64,000 bases of DNA from positions 16,364,671-16,428,670 of the forward strand of contig OZ023183.1 of NCBI GenBank assembly GCA_963995505.1. The letters are read 5' to 3'. A model generated the notes under the pieces. The model was given only the letters and a program-made list of their open reading frames with translations, was not told the DNA's origin and did no database searches. The position numbers and the translations under genes are program-made. Shown here in pieces: positions 53,301-64,000 of this stretch. This DNA is from Hypericum androsaemum (Eukaryota > Streptophyta > Magnoliopsida > Malpighiales > Hypericaceae). The first letter of the stretch is position 1. Each line of letters starts with the position of its first letter.

Positions 53301-56300
53301 TAGGATAGCAAGCACCAAGTTCTAAAAATCAGCTCGACCAAAGAAATGAAGGAATTAAGGTTTTTTTGCCGTCGTTTCGTATTTGTGATTGTATTATGTA
53401 TTGAATCCAAGATGAGATTGTACACCTGGTGCTATAAAACAGGGAAAAGTCTCATTTAGTACCCTGTGGTTTCAGGCTTTCAGAATTAAGACCATGTGGT
53501 TTCAAATTGGAAATTTAGTACCTTGTGGTTTTCACATTTTTTCCCGGGCAGGTCCAGGGTAGCTGCCCGGCCAACTAGACGTGAAATGGTACTGTTTTTG
53601 AGCCTATGTGGCAAGTGAGTGGGTTAAGTTTCTGCTGACATGTCGCGTGAATAATTACCTAAGCAGTCCCTAGTTTCTACAAAATGACTTTTATACCCTT
53701 ACTTAAAAAACCTCCTTTGCCCTCCCTCCTCCTCTCCCTCCTTCTCTTCCCCCTCCGGCGAAAAAACCTACTCCCTCCGCTCTTCTATCATTTAAAAATG
53801 GCACGACAAGTCCAAATCTCCACCATTTAAATATCTACCATCACCCTCATTCATCCAATTACAAGACTATAAGCTCTATTTAAAATCCCCACCATTACCC
53901 GTCAAAACCCCCAAAATTCTGTTGAACTGGACTTCCTGTTGAGCTTATCGTAAAACAAGAACCCATCGTCTATGGAAGGAAATTTCATCCCATCCCGAAA
54001 TTAATTGGCCGAAACTAATTAATTTCAAAGAGGGGTTTCATTCCAGCGAGCGAACCACCAACAATGCAAAAACCAGACCGGCGACGAAATTTGGATTCTG
54101 GGTTGAAAAGCTCCTGGGTTCATGTTCTTGTGTTTAACCCCCACGAGAATTGCTTGAAGACGACGGGTTCTTGGAGCTCCTTGGAGATGGAGATGGCTTA
54201 AATTGCAGCGACGGAGATGGCGAGGACGATGATGGATGCTTGCGGTGGTGGTGGCAGCGAGATTTGGGTAGGTTGACACCTCGGCTTCCTAGTGCTCCTA
54301 GCGGCGAGGACGACTGTGCATGCTTGCGGCAGCGGTGGTGGTGGGCGGGGATAACACCATACAACCACCTTGTTCGTTTGCCCGCTGATGGAAAATCTGC
54401 TAGCCGGAGGAGCCCGCTGCCGTAGGAGTCGTCCTCCATGGTTGTTTGTCCGCTGCCACGTCATCTGTAGTTTGCTCGGTGGGGAATGAAAGGTTTGGGA
54501 ATGAAGAAGATGGAGATGGGAGGAAGAAGAACGAGGGCTTTTTTTAAAAAAATTTGCAAAAAATTGGGAGTGTTTAGGTAATTATCCATATTACATGTCA
54601 TTAGTAACTAATCCCACTCGGTAGCCACGTGTGCGCCACGTCGGGTCAAAAATATCATCGTTTCGAGCTTATTTGGCCGGGCAGCTACCCTGGACCTGCC
54701 CGGGAAAAAATGTGAAAACCACAAGGTACTAAATTTCCAATTTGAAACCACATGGTCTTAATTCTGAAGGCCTGAAACCACAGGGTACTAAATGAGACTT
54801 TTCCCTATAAAACATGAGCCAAGCGACGAGTGTTGGAGGTTGGTTTAGATAATTGGGTGTTTAATGCATCATAAAGCTCTTGGTTAGTAGTGATATTCCG
54901 TATATTGAATTTCGTTGCTGCTTGGGTGATGTCTGCTAGTCTAGGATTGCACCTTTTTCTGCTGTCATTTGGTGGGTGCTGACAATTTCATTTTTTGTTG
55001 TGTGCAGCTGTTATGCAAATGCTGTGCTCCAGTGCTTGGCTTTTACTCCTCCTTTGACTGCTTATTTTGCTCAAGGACTTCATTCGAAGACATGTAAAGC
55101 TTCTACATTGTCATTTTGTTAGATTTACTTTGGTGATTCGCTAAGATAACGTTGACAACTTTTTGCCTCTCATGAACCACTCCAGGTGTTCACAAGGGGT
55201 GGTGCTTTTCTTGTGAGTTTGAAAAACTAATTTTGAAGGGAAAGGAAAGTAGATATCCACTGTCACCTATTGGGATTATCTCACAGTTGCGGAATATTGG
55301 AAGTCAGCTTAGTAATGGCCGAGAAGAGGATGCACATGAATTTCTAAGGTAAGTTATCATTATGTTCTTTGCAGACTTCGGAATTTGTAATTACTCTCTC
55401 TATTACCTCCTTCGCTGGGCTACTTTCTTCACGGTTTTGTTTAATGACACTGACCTTTGTAGGTACTCAATTGATACTATGCAATCTATATGCCTGAAAG
55501 AAGCTGGTGCCAGTTCATTGACCTCTTTAGAAGAAGAAACAACTCTTGTTAGCCTTACTTTTGGGGGTTATCTTCATTCGAAGGTGAAACTTTCATTTTG
55601 TGTTCTTTCTTCCCAAGGAACATATCTGGCTTATATGTTTTCTTTGGTTCCCAATGATCGACATGTCTCCTGAGATAGTTGTATTGTCTGATTTGAGATG
55701 CAGATAAGATGCTTGAAATGTAACTACAAGTCTGAGAGGCAAGAAAGGATGATGGATCTTGCTGTTGAAATAGGAGGTGAAATTGCTAAGTTAGAAGATG
55801 CGCTTAGAAGGTTTACAAGTAGCGAGATTCTGGATGGAGACAACAAGTACCTGTGCAGCAGGTTTGTTACCTTGTGTTCTGAGAGTACTGGGTGTCTGAT
55901 CTCCTTGTCTTTGTTATCTATTAGTCAGATTTGGGCTTCTAAGAGTACGTGCCATTTGCTTCTTGTTAGAACCCCATGCTTGTGTGAAACTGGCAAACTG
56001 ATGTGAGATTTGACAGTATGTATGCATAATGGTGTGATATCATACAGTAATATGTTGTCGTTTAGTGGCTCTCTCCCTAAAGTGGTTACATATCAAAAGA
56101 AGATGTTATTAATTATACAAAGAATTTTTCGTGGCCAATTTCATGAATGTCTGGCTTTTCCCTTCATGAGATTTTTTGTTTTCCTTGTCTCAATTCATTA
56201 TCATGTCTCACATGCTTAGGTGCAAATCCAAGGAGAAAGCCAAGAAAAAGTTGACGATTCTGGAGGCACCCAATGTTCTCACTATTGCTTTGAAGCGATT

Positions 56301-57615
56301 CCAGGTGAAATTTCAAATTACTAGCTACTTTATTTTTCGTCTGTATCACGATTCTCATTGCTTTGAGCACTTTGGAATTTGCAGTCGGGTAAATTTGGAA
56401 AGTTGAACAAATCGATTCGCTTTCCGGAGATTCTGAATTTAGCACCATATATGAGTGGGACAAGTGATAAATCACCCATATATGGGCTTTATGGAGTCAT
56501 TGTTCATCTGGATGTCATGAATGCTGCTTTTTCCGGGCACTATGTCTGCTACGTCAAAAATGTCCAAAATAAGTGGTTCAAGGTTGACGATAGCACGGTA
56601 AGTCTTCTCGAGGTTAATAATGTTTGGATTAGAATTTTCTCTCCTCTCCCAGGTTTTTTGTGTGGCACAATTTACAGCGAAGTGAAATACCCTAACTTGT
56701 ATGTTGTTGGTTGTTATTGGACAGGTGACAAGTGTGGATCTTGAAAGGGTCTTAGCGAAGGGGGCATATATGCTTCTCTATTCGAGGTAAAGATTTTGAA
56801 AAACTTGATCTCCTGGGTTTTAGTTATCTTTTCTTATTTCTGTCATGTGTTATAAAGCTCACTAATTTCACTGCAGGTGCTCCCCGAGGGCCCCAAGGTT
56901 GATAAGGAACTTAATAACTCCTCCAGATGCAAAAAGCAGAAGTAATCAATCATCCAGTTTCAATGCTAAGAGTCCGATTTTGAGTTCAAGATCAAATGTT
57001 ACCAACCTTAATCCCCAAGGCACCAAAGAAAGTTTGTCCAGTCATGACTCCTTCTATTTGAAGTTCCACCGGCTGCAGAAGATCTTAGAGGAGGACAATT
57101 CAAGTGACAGTTTCTCTTTTAGCAGTAATAACTCCGACGAAGGATCATGCAGCACCGACAGCGCTAAAGGTTCTGCATGTACGGATGAATTATCAGATTA
57201 CATTTTTGGTGGTTACAACACCACATGGAGGAGTAGTTCTGATTCTGATGCTTCATCGTCGTCTTCATCGCCAATGTACTCCACATATTCCCCAACCTCT
57301 ACTTTGGATGGTTATGTGCCATCTCCATCTCAACCAAGACGGTCTAAGATGGATCCCATAGACTCAACAGTGGGGGATGGTGATGGTAGGGATAGACCGA
57401 AAAATGGGAGCCGCCCCGTGGTCGGTTTGGAAGGTAAGGAGATTGATCCGTTTTTGCACCCTGACTCAATTAGACCAAGTAGGAAATTGGTTAGCAGCAG
57501 TAGTTGTAGGGAGACTGACTCGGTTAAGGTAGGATCTGTTAACCCTTGCAGCGACGTAAAATCGGGGTTATCGTCTAGGAGATCAACTAGCGGAAGGGCA
57601 TCTCAATGGCTATAA
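50313..57615 (+). CDS. UBP16: Ubiquitin-specific protease with MYND finger (UBP16 type)
   Basis: A deubiquitinase that removes ubiquitin from target proteins; Arabidopsis UBP16 acts in salt tolerance and stabilises SHM1. Exons, phases checked: 50313-50638, 51424-52813, 52898-52986, 55008-55093, 55186-55348, 55463-55583, 55704-55861, 56220-56304, 56385-56597, 56725-56786, 56877-57615, giving 1143 residues. The N-terminus has one hydrophobic segment (~7-24, LGFGSLVVAVVAVVLGFV), which fits the membrane-anchored UBP15-19 group. The MYND zinc finger (~89-126) is CVVC-C..C-YCSGKC-H..H..C across exons 1-2. A long serine-rich, probably disordered region follows. The USP domain (~572-900) has the Cys box NCGNSCYANAVLQCL (C603), zinc-binding CLKC/CSRC pairs and the His box FSGHYVCYVKN (H858) with VDDST. 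The tail is serine-rich. Intron 3 holds a MULE and intron 1 a SINE; splice sites are intact. Confidence 0.93.
50978..51110 (+). mobile_element. SINE in intron 1 of the UBP16-type gene
   Basis: GATGAGCTTGCGCGCAACGG, then TAAGTTGCTCC, AACCTAGTGGTCACG and CGTTCGAGGG. The order and wording match the tRNA-derived head of widespread dicot SINEs (CGCAACGGTAAGTTGCT...GACCT.GAGGTCACGGGTTCGAGTC type, recalled). The A box is TGAGCTTGCGC-like and the B box has two changes. The 3' end is eroded and no target duplication was found. Confidence 0.6.
53442..54805. mobile_element. MULE (possible Pack-MULE) in intron 3 of the UBP16-type gene
   Basis: 1364 bp with perfect 9-bp target duplications TATAAAACA (53433-53441, 54806-54814) and terminal inverted repeats of ~150 bp (GGGAAAAGTCTCATTTAGTA... 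on both ends, including CCGGGCAGGTCCAGGGTAGC). There is no transposase. The GC-rich interior (53720-54530) contains an open frame on the - strand (54439-54134, 101 codons, His/Ser/Pro-rich) without a recognised domain, so captured host sequence is possible but unproven. Confidence 0.9.
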
Positions 57616-58361
57616 TTTCGGGAATTCGAGTAGAAGCCTCAATAAAAGGTGGGTATGTAGGGGCTGTAAGTATTATACTGTTGTAGCTGGCGATGTTTGA
57701 AGGAAAGCAGCCATCGCCATTCTCTCTCTGTAGTCTGTTTTCCATAAGATGTCCTCGTAGAGTAGTGTATAGAGTCCATCAGACTTTAGTTAATTCTTAC
57801 AAAAGGGTCCATGGATGACCCCTTCAATTGTTAATTTAAAAACCGATGGTATACATAAATGATAAGCATCTTGTTACTCTATCTTGCCGCTTCCTCGGTC
57901 CCTTCTTGATTAGGCAACCCAGTCCAGGCATTATCATCCACGGTCCCTTGTCCCGTTTATTTATTCTTGGTTCAAGTTGATTGCTCGAAAGGACTGTTCC
58001 GATTAATCCAGTTTGAGTTCGTTAATTACTTTGTACCAAAACTAGATGAACGAAGTCAGGAAAGGGAGAAAGTAAATTCAACTTGTTTGGCAGAGTAGTA
58101 GAAAATAATGACAGAGAAAGTGACGTAACTTAGCGTAAACGGAAATTAAAACAAAGAGATATGACAGGTTCGATAATTGAGGACGAGGGGAGAGAGGGAG
58201 GTGGAGGGCAAGGGTTCGATGGGTTCGAGTGAGGGAGGTGGAAGGGGAATTTGGATTTTTTTTTGGGCTGGGATTTTTTAATTAGGGTTAGAAAAATTGG
58301 AGTTTTATAATTTTGTCAAGTCATCCTCACTTAGAATAGATTTGGAAACTTCCGTCACCTA
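57616..58361. other. 3' region of the UBP16-type gene
   Basis: The first ~250 bases are likely 3' UTR (AATAAAAGG at 57641, TTAATTCTTAC near 57790). The remainder is AT-rich, with a GGGAGAGAGGGAGGTGG stretch near 58190. Confidence 0.4.
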
Positions 58362-58370
58362 AAAAATAAA

Positions 58371-58621
58371 GGAAAAATTACTCTGCAGTCTCTGGAGTTT
58401 ACTTAAATATACTCAAAAGTTCTCATGTTCACAAAATACATTTGAAAGTTCCTCTAGTTTGTTTTTATTATACTTTCGGGTCCTTAAATGAGTTTTTTTC
58501 TTTTTTTGTCATTGAAAGTATAATAAAAGCAAACTAGAGAAACTTCGGAATATATTTTGTAAACATGGAAGACTTTTGAGTATATTTAAACAAACTCTAG
58601 GGACTGGAAAATAATTTTCCC
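58371..58621. mobile_element. 251-bp foldback MITE, Mutator-like
   Basis: The two ~105-bp arms (58371-58478, 58514-58621) are near-complete inverted repeats: GGAAAAATTACTCTGCAGTC against GGGAAAATTATTTTCCAGTC. The 9-bp flanks AAAAATAAA (58362-58370) and AAAAACAAA (58622-58630) differ at one base. Only ~35 bp separates the arms, so an RNA copy would fold into one long hairpin. Confidence 0.83.
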
Positions 58622-58630
58622 AAAAACAAA

Positions 58631-59827
58631 AGGTAAAAAAACGTAAAACTACAAGTTTACTTAAGTTAATTTTGCCTATAAAATAATGGAGCAACGACGA
58701 CGTTTTTTTATGTCGGTGGAATTGCAGTCAGAGAAATGATTAAGGCCCACCTACGATGCATGAGTAGGCGTGACCCGAAAGACGCGTGAGTATCTCGCGC
58801 TCTACTTTTGGGCCCAATGGGCTGACCGTGGACAAACTGAAATTGGATTGGTTCTAGATTTTTCTTGTACGAATTCGAGATATTGTTGGAAATGCCCTAC
58901 TCTTTTATAACGTTGATTGTACTTGTTCAAAAATTAGTCGTTATTTGTAATATGAAAAAGATTAAGAAAATAAGTTATATTTTCACATAAGTCAATCTTT
59001 GTCTAATAAGCAAGAAGTAGTTAAGAAATGAAATAGGTTTTTCTAAAGATAAATTATTTGCATCATGACATGGTTAGAAATTGAATCTGAAATTTCTTAA
59101 TTTGTGCCGTTAGGTTACATGTAATTTTGACAAGAAATGAAATAATTTAATGTTGGGATTCTCACAAGGAAAATTAGCCACCTAGTTCGATCTAATTTCT
59201 AACTCATCTATTTTTCTCCTTTCTTTTGAGAAGAAAAGCCTAGCCCTCTTTCAGGTTATATATCGGCGACTAGCGATGATGACAGAAGAAAGTAATATGC
59301 AAGTAACCATTGGGGTTATCGTGGGATTTATATACGTAAATAGTATTTATCATTAAATATGATGTGCGTGTATCTTGTATTGTAGGTGATATAATTCGAT
59401 ACTCAAAGTGTAATTACCATTTAAGATTTTTTTTGGAAGAATATAAATTTTACTTGTAAAAAAATTAATATGGAAGTATTATCCAATGCAGTTTATAATA
59501 GCCGCCACGTCTAATATTTCCCTCGATGAGCTCTCAAAATCAAACCTGGTTCGAATAGTAAACAAGTGGATTGGGAGACAGAGAGATAATCTCCTTCCAA
59601 AATTGAAAATTTCATCGCCAAATGAACGTTAGAGAAAGACACGACAAATTAAATAATTTCCACGCAGGCAACTGAAATCCGTGACCTTGAAAAACGCTGG
59701 TAGAGAGAGAAAAATACCATATCCGCAAGAAAACAATTCGCACACGCTCTTTTATTTAATAAATACTTTGCACCATCATTACAAACAATAAGAACCTCGA
59801 GGATCAAACTCACAAAATTACTACAAA
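58631..59827. other. Intergenic, no gene recognised
   Basis: AT-rich sequence without a supportable feature. Confidence 0.4.
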
Positions 59828-60029
59828 GTAACTATTGAGGTGCAAAAAAATAATCTCATTATGGTCAATGCATCTCAAGTCTCCGGTGTGCTGAGACTAT
59901 TTTTGGTCTCTTGTTTAGACAGACTCGGCCTTCGATTGGCATCGAGATGGACTCCGTTGATTGTCTGCATCAGTTGAACTCGGTTGGTCTTACACGATAC
60001 ATCACACACCCGGTTGGTTGCCCGCCTCT

Positions 60030-60560
60030 GTTGAACCCAGTTGGTCTCAGTCTTAGTTGCCGGTCTCACCCTCAATGGTTGGTCTCAGCCTCAGCAGTTG
60101 GTCTCATCCTCAGTTGCCGATTTCAAGATTGGTGGAGACCGTCTATGGTTTCCCCTCGGTCAGGACCGACGATGATCACCCTTCGGTCGAGACCACCCTT
60201 CGGTCGAGACCATCTATGGTCGTCCTCAATGAGACACCGCTCTGCCATCCTCAATGAGAGATCGGTCTGCCAACCTCAACGAGACCTCGGCCTACCAATC
60301 TCAATGGGAGGTCAGTTTGCCAACCTCAATAAAACGTCGGTCTACCAATCTCCATGCCGGTCTGCCAACCTCAGTGAGGTACTGGTCTGCCAGCCTCCAT
60401 GCCGGTGTGCTAGCCTTCATGTCATTCTACCACCCTCAGTGAGGTGTTGGTTTGCCAGCCTCCATGAGATGCCAGTCTGCCAGCCTCAGCGAGACATCAG
60501 TTTGTCATCCCTCGGTCGAGACTGGCGATGGTCTCCCCTCAGTTGAAACCATGTATGGTC
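60030..60560. repeat. Degenerate minisatellite in the solo LTR
   Basis: At least a dozen imperfect units around CGGTCTGCCAACCTCAATGA and CGGTCGAGACCA-type strings, ~25-40 bp apart, with unit sequence changing along the array. It lies in the U3 part. The 211-codon + frame over it is a by-product of the repeats. Confidence 0.75.
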
Positions 60561-61137
60561 ATCTTAGATAGAGACCAGCTTGGCACATCATCCTTGGTAT
60601 GCCTTGGCGTGTTGTCCTCGGTCCACCTCGGTTTGTAGTCATTGGATGCTTACCATCCATCCATGGTGAATTGGCTGAAACTTTGGACTAGTAGCTTGGA
60701 ATAAGAAAATTATTGAGGTAATTGGTAGATAAGACCTACATCAACAACTTTGTATGTCGGGGAGCCTTGCTTAATTTGGATCGAAAAATGGTCTAAACAG
60801 AGCCTGAAATTTCGGTGTTGGTTTGCTAGCTGAATTTTATCAAACTTTGATAGATTAGTCGTATCTTTTTACTCGAGCATTAAATAGAGTTGATTCTTTC
60901 GGCTGTAGACGATAAGACAAAGACCTAGAATTTTGTAATTTATGACATCTTCAAATTTGAAGCAGAACGAGGTCTAAATTCCATGTCAAGATGAACCCGC
61001 CTGGGTACCAGAAATCTGCCTCGGCTAGGAGAAGCTTATCTGGGTTGGAGGAGCCCGTCTGGGTAGGCAGTAATTGGGAGACCGCTTGAGTAGCCGATAA
61101 TTGGGAGACCGGCCTGATTGGCTTGAAGCCCGCTTGG

Positions 61138-62201
61138 TAGACCTGACCACGGTTCGAATTTGGACGAATTAGAATCGAATTAGAATCGAATTATAATCGA
61201 ATTCGAATTCGAATTAATTCCAACGATGTTGAACATCTTGTGGAAAACGTTTTGGTTTCATGTTGTTTAATTTGCAAAAAATTTTCCAATCTTTTAGCAA
61301 TTTTGGGCGAGCCCATAATAAATTAAGTGCTTGTTTAATTGGTCATAATGTAGAGTCTAAAGCTTTAATTCCATCTTGGGTACAAAGATTAAATATATGA
61401 CATGCACATCTAATATGAAAAAATTTTCTTCCGAATCGTGTAAAAAAAATTTCTAAATCATTAACCATAACATTATTAGAACTTGCATTATCTAGAGAAA
61501 TTGAAAATATTTTTTGAACTAGATTATATTCTTGTAAAATAGTATGCAATATTTTATAACAATTATTCCCACTATGACTATCATCAAAAACTCTATATGC
61601 AATTATTCTTTTTGTATATTCCATTCATTATCAATCCAATGACATGTAACACCAAAATATGAATGTGTTTGCCAATGATCACTCCATATATCACAATAAG
61701 AGAAGTAGCTCAAATTAGTAAACTTGAGGGAGAATTTATATAGCTCAAATTTTTAATAAGAGAAGTAGAGAATTGAGATTGAAATGTGTAAAATTTGAAG
61801 AATAAGAGGTGGTATTTATAGAGTTGGGAAGAAATTCTGAATTTATAAAAAAATTTTAAAAAGTACCAACAGTAAAAAAAATGGTAACCTGGGGATTAAA
61901 ACGGTAACAAAAAAAGGTAAGAAAAAAAATGGTAATTTGCCCCTGAAATTCAAATTACCCCCTTTTTTTAATTCTCGCCCCCACCCACCCCTTTTGAATT
62001 CGAATCGAATTCGAATTCGATACGAATCGAATTCTCAAAATAAATTCGAATTGAATTCGCCGGTTTGATGAATTACAAAAAACGTGAACCGTATTCAATT
62101 CTTATCATGACGAATTCGAATCGAATTTTTTGACGAATCGAATCGAATTTTTTACGAATCGAATCGAATCACGAATTGGATTCAATTCATGGCCAGGTCT
62201 A
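61138..62201 (-). mobile_element. Deleted hAT element nested in the solo LTR
   Basis: 1064 bp with identical 8-bp target duplications CCGCTTGG (61130-61137, 62202-62209). Terminal inverted repeats begin TAGACCTGACCACGGTTCGA and, reversed, TAGACCTGGCCATGAATTGA. Both subterminal regions are packed with GAATCGAATT/GAATTCGAAT units. A transposase fragment remains on the - strand. Confidence 0.92.
61343..61624 (-). pseudogene. hAT transposase fragment (RICESLEEPER-like)
   Basis: 93 residues: KRIIAYRVFDDSHSGNN, IFSISLDNASSNNVMV and FFHIRCACHIFNLCTQDGIK. The D in SLDNASSN and the RC.CHI.NL block are hallmarks of the plant hAT transposase core (second catalytic region). BED finger and C-terminal dimerisation region are missing, so it is a piece. 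Confidence 0.88.
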
Positions 62202-62646
62202 CCGCTTGGGCTGAAGGAAGCTCATTTGGGCATGTGTTTTAGCCGACACGATGACTATTTCGATGGGAACGTTCGAGAAGGGTGAGTCGGCCAAGATAGG
62301 TTTTTGTTTAAAGTCGGGTCTCCTTGTTTGGATGTCGGCCTAAATTCTTTTTTTCTAGGCCAGGTTAAATTTTTCTATACAGAATACAGCCTGATTAGGG
62401 AGTTTTCTATACAAGGGCCTGGAGCTAGGTCACTGTTCTCTATATAATAAGAGTTTGGGCAAAGAGCAAGGGTCCATCATTATAAACACACCATACAACA
62501 AATCTACTTTTTCTTGTATTGCTTTTCTTTTCTTAGCCTAGCATAATCGCTTTTTTTTCTCTCTGTTAGACCGACCTTGGGATCATACTCTGGATCCGTT
62601 CCTGGTCTTCTTGACGTTCTTGTAACATTTTTCCCTCAACAGTAAC

Positions 62647-63515
62647 TAGGACAATCACAGAAATCGCGAGGAGAAAAGAGTGACTCGATAGTTTTTTTTG
62701 ATAATTTTTAGTATTCTAATTTTTATATAGGCTCGAATTAGATAAAATATTTGAATAATAACAAAATTCTTCTAACATGTACATAGATCAAACTGATAAC
62801 AAAATTATTCTAAATTAAAACAAGTGTTCGAGATGTTCAATTAGTATTTTAAATAAATTCCAATGTAGGCAGCTGAAGTCCCCTAGCAAACCAGAAGCAG
62901 ACAAATATTAAAGAGGAAGCACGTGAGGTAGGAATGCTAGTTCAACCTTCATCCTCCAAAGTAGACAGCAACAACGGTCCATTACATATATAGCCCCACG
63001 AGACATGAGACCCATTACTTGGGCCCACTTAGCTTTGACGGTATGGCACAAGGATGAGGTCCAGATGAACCAGTGAAGTTGGATAAATGACTATCAAACG
63101 TCAAACTCTAATTTAGTCATTATCCGTAAATAATACTGACGAACACCCGGACATTATATAATGGAAAGATAAAAGGATGACCTGTTTGTCTATTTTAAAT
63201 GAATCGACCATAGCACAAATTATGGTACTTTGGGCTAGGACACCATCGTCCATTTGTACTTCCGCTGGCTTTTTATTGCACGTGCACTTTCTCAAGTAAT
63301 GTCTAATTTGGGCAATTGGTTTCCACAAAAAATAAAGACATAAAATATTATCTGAATGTTACTGATAACATCATAACATGAAAATATTAAAAGAAATAAG
63401 TTTCAGAGATTTCCATATTACATTTAGTGGGATCCACCTTCAACCTTCCTATAAAATGAGTATTTGAATGACAATTTTGTTTCCGTGTTCCTTTTTAAAT
63501 TAAGAATATATTCAA
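62647..63515. other. Intergenic, no gene recognised
   Basis: AT-rich; nothing beyond short open frames without motifs. Confidence 0.4.
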
Positions 63516-64000
63516 GGACAAATTATCCTCACATCCCTGTACTTTGGTCACCCTCCCCCTAGGGTCCTTGACTTTTGGAAAATGATTGTCCCGTCCCTAA
63601 GTTTTGATGATAATAGACTCTCGGGTCCCTGGAGTCGGAATATTCCTTTTTCTCCGGTGAACCCCCACCTGAAATGACCAAAATACTCCTCCCCCCAAAA
63701 AAGACCATCTTTTCTTCCCCTTCTTTTTCCTCCCACTTCATCTTCTTCCTCCCCCTTCAACCAAAACCAAAATCAAAACTAAAAAATAAATCTAAATATT
63801 TTTAGTGAGAATCAAAACTAATTAAAAAGAATCAAAACTAATTAGAAAGAATCAAAATTTTAATAACTCTAATTTTCAAAAGTCTAATTCGAATTAAAAA
63901 TCTAAATCTAATTTTATAATTAGGGTTTTTACTAAGGTTATATTCATCCAAACCTTCCTCGGTATTCTATCTCCTCCATCCAAACCTTCCTCGTGTTCTT
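63516..64000. mobile_element. Left end of a second MULE, cut by the window edge
   Basis: GGACAAATTATCCTCACATCC starts a stretch that repeats, block by block, the terminal repeat of the Pack-MULE at 24148: AAAATGATTGTCCCGTCCCTAA, TTTTGATGATAATA and CTCTCGGGTCCCTGGA (first block shared as AAAATGATTGTCCCGTCC). Same order and spacing, so the same family. The other end and its cargo are beyond 64000. Confidence 0.75.

Larger units (their letters stand above)
59833..62641 (+). mobile_element. Solo LTR, ~1.74 kb, with a nested hAT
   Basis: Flanked by GTAAC on both sides (59828-59832, 62642-62646). The ends are short inverted repeats, TATTGAGG and CCTCAACA, so this LTR is TA...CA. A promoter TATATAA (62441-62447) followed by a T-rich transcribed part ~200 bp before the end gives U3-R-U5 order on the + strand. 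There is no internal coding sequence and no second LTR: a solo LTR left by recombination. The 1064-bp hAT (61138-62201) with its 8-bp duplicate accounts for the extra length. Confidence 0.75.

Noticed and set aside
59911..60546. 211-codon open frame on the + strand
   Set aside because: It lies over the degenerate minisatellite of the solo LTR; its residues simply repeat the DNA units and match no protein family.
1..64000. CRISPR arrays, prokaryotic operons or phage-like genes
   Set aside because: No regularly spaced repeats with unique spacers and no clustered prokaryote-type genes; gene structure and repeats are plant nuclear throughout.

Overview
This is nuclear DNA of a flowering plant, most likely a eudicot. 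The evidence is spliced GT-AG genes of plant-only families, a plant-type nuclear tRNA-Phe, AT-rich intergenic DNA, and dense LTR, LINE, hAT, Mutator-like and Harbinger-like insertions. Nothing in the sequence names the species.

Three host genes form the backbone. (1) 9.7-18.5 kb, + strand: a PH + RhoGAP regulator of ROP GTPases (REN1/PHGAP family). All exons can be traced, but a frameshift near 17,109 cuts off the C-terminal coiled-coil part. (2) 18.9-19.9 kb, - strand: an intronless mitochondrial dicarboxylate carrier (DIC/UCP5 type). (3) 50.3-57.6 kb, + strand: an 11-exon MYND + USP ubiquitin-specific protease (UBP16 type). From memory these match three consecutive Arabidopsis loci: At4g24580 REN1, At4g24570 DIC2 and At4g24560 UBP16. 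The window therefore looks like a conserved microsyntenic block whose DIC-UBP16 interval is now about 30 kb. That interval has gained a DUF7870-type single-exon gene (33.5-34.8 kb, with a structured uORF-bearing leader), a tRNA-Phe gene (29.5 kb) and many transposons.

Mobile DNA, left to right: a Harbinger-like element with a transposase N-terminus (1-2.3 kb, cut by the window edge); a decayed Copia element (3.65-8.16 kb, TSD AAATT); a hAT-type MITE (8.3-8.9 kb) with a relative at 30.1-30.9 kb; a 103-bp MITE in REN1 intron 1; a 2.3-kb coding-less LTR element (20.7-23.0 kb, TSD ATACT); a Pack-MULE carrying pieces of a UGT89-like glycosyltransferase (24.1-27.1 kb), itself split by a 1.5-kb insertion; a SINE-like element (29.1 kb); a 5'-truncated LINE (38.6-46.4 kb) that holds a young Copia element with a complete 1309-codon gag-pol (40.1-45.1 kb, two differences between its LTRs); a SINE and a 1.4-kb MULE in UBP16 introns; a foldback MITE (58.4 kb); a solo LTR (59.8-62.6 kb) with a minisatellite and a nested hAT derivative; and one end of a second MULE related to the Pack-MULE (63.5 kb to the edge).

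Most transposon boundaries are supported by target-site duplications read directly from the sequence. Gene identities rest on recognisable motifs and on recall of family members. No database search was possible.
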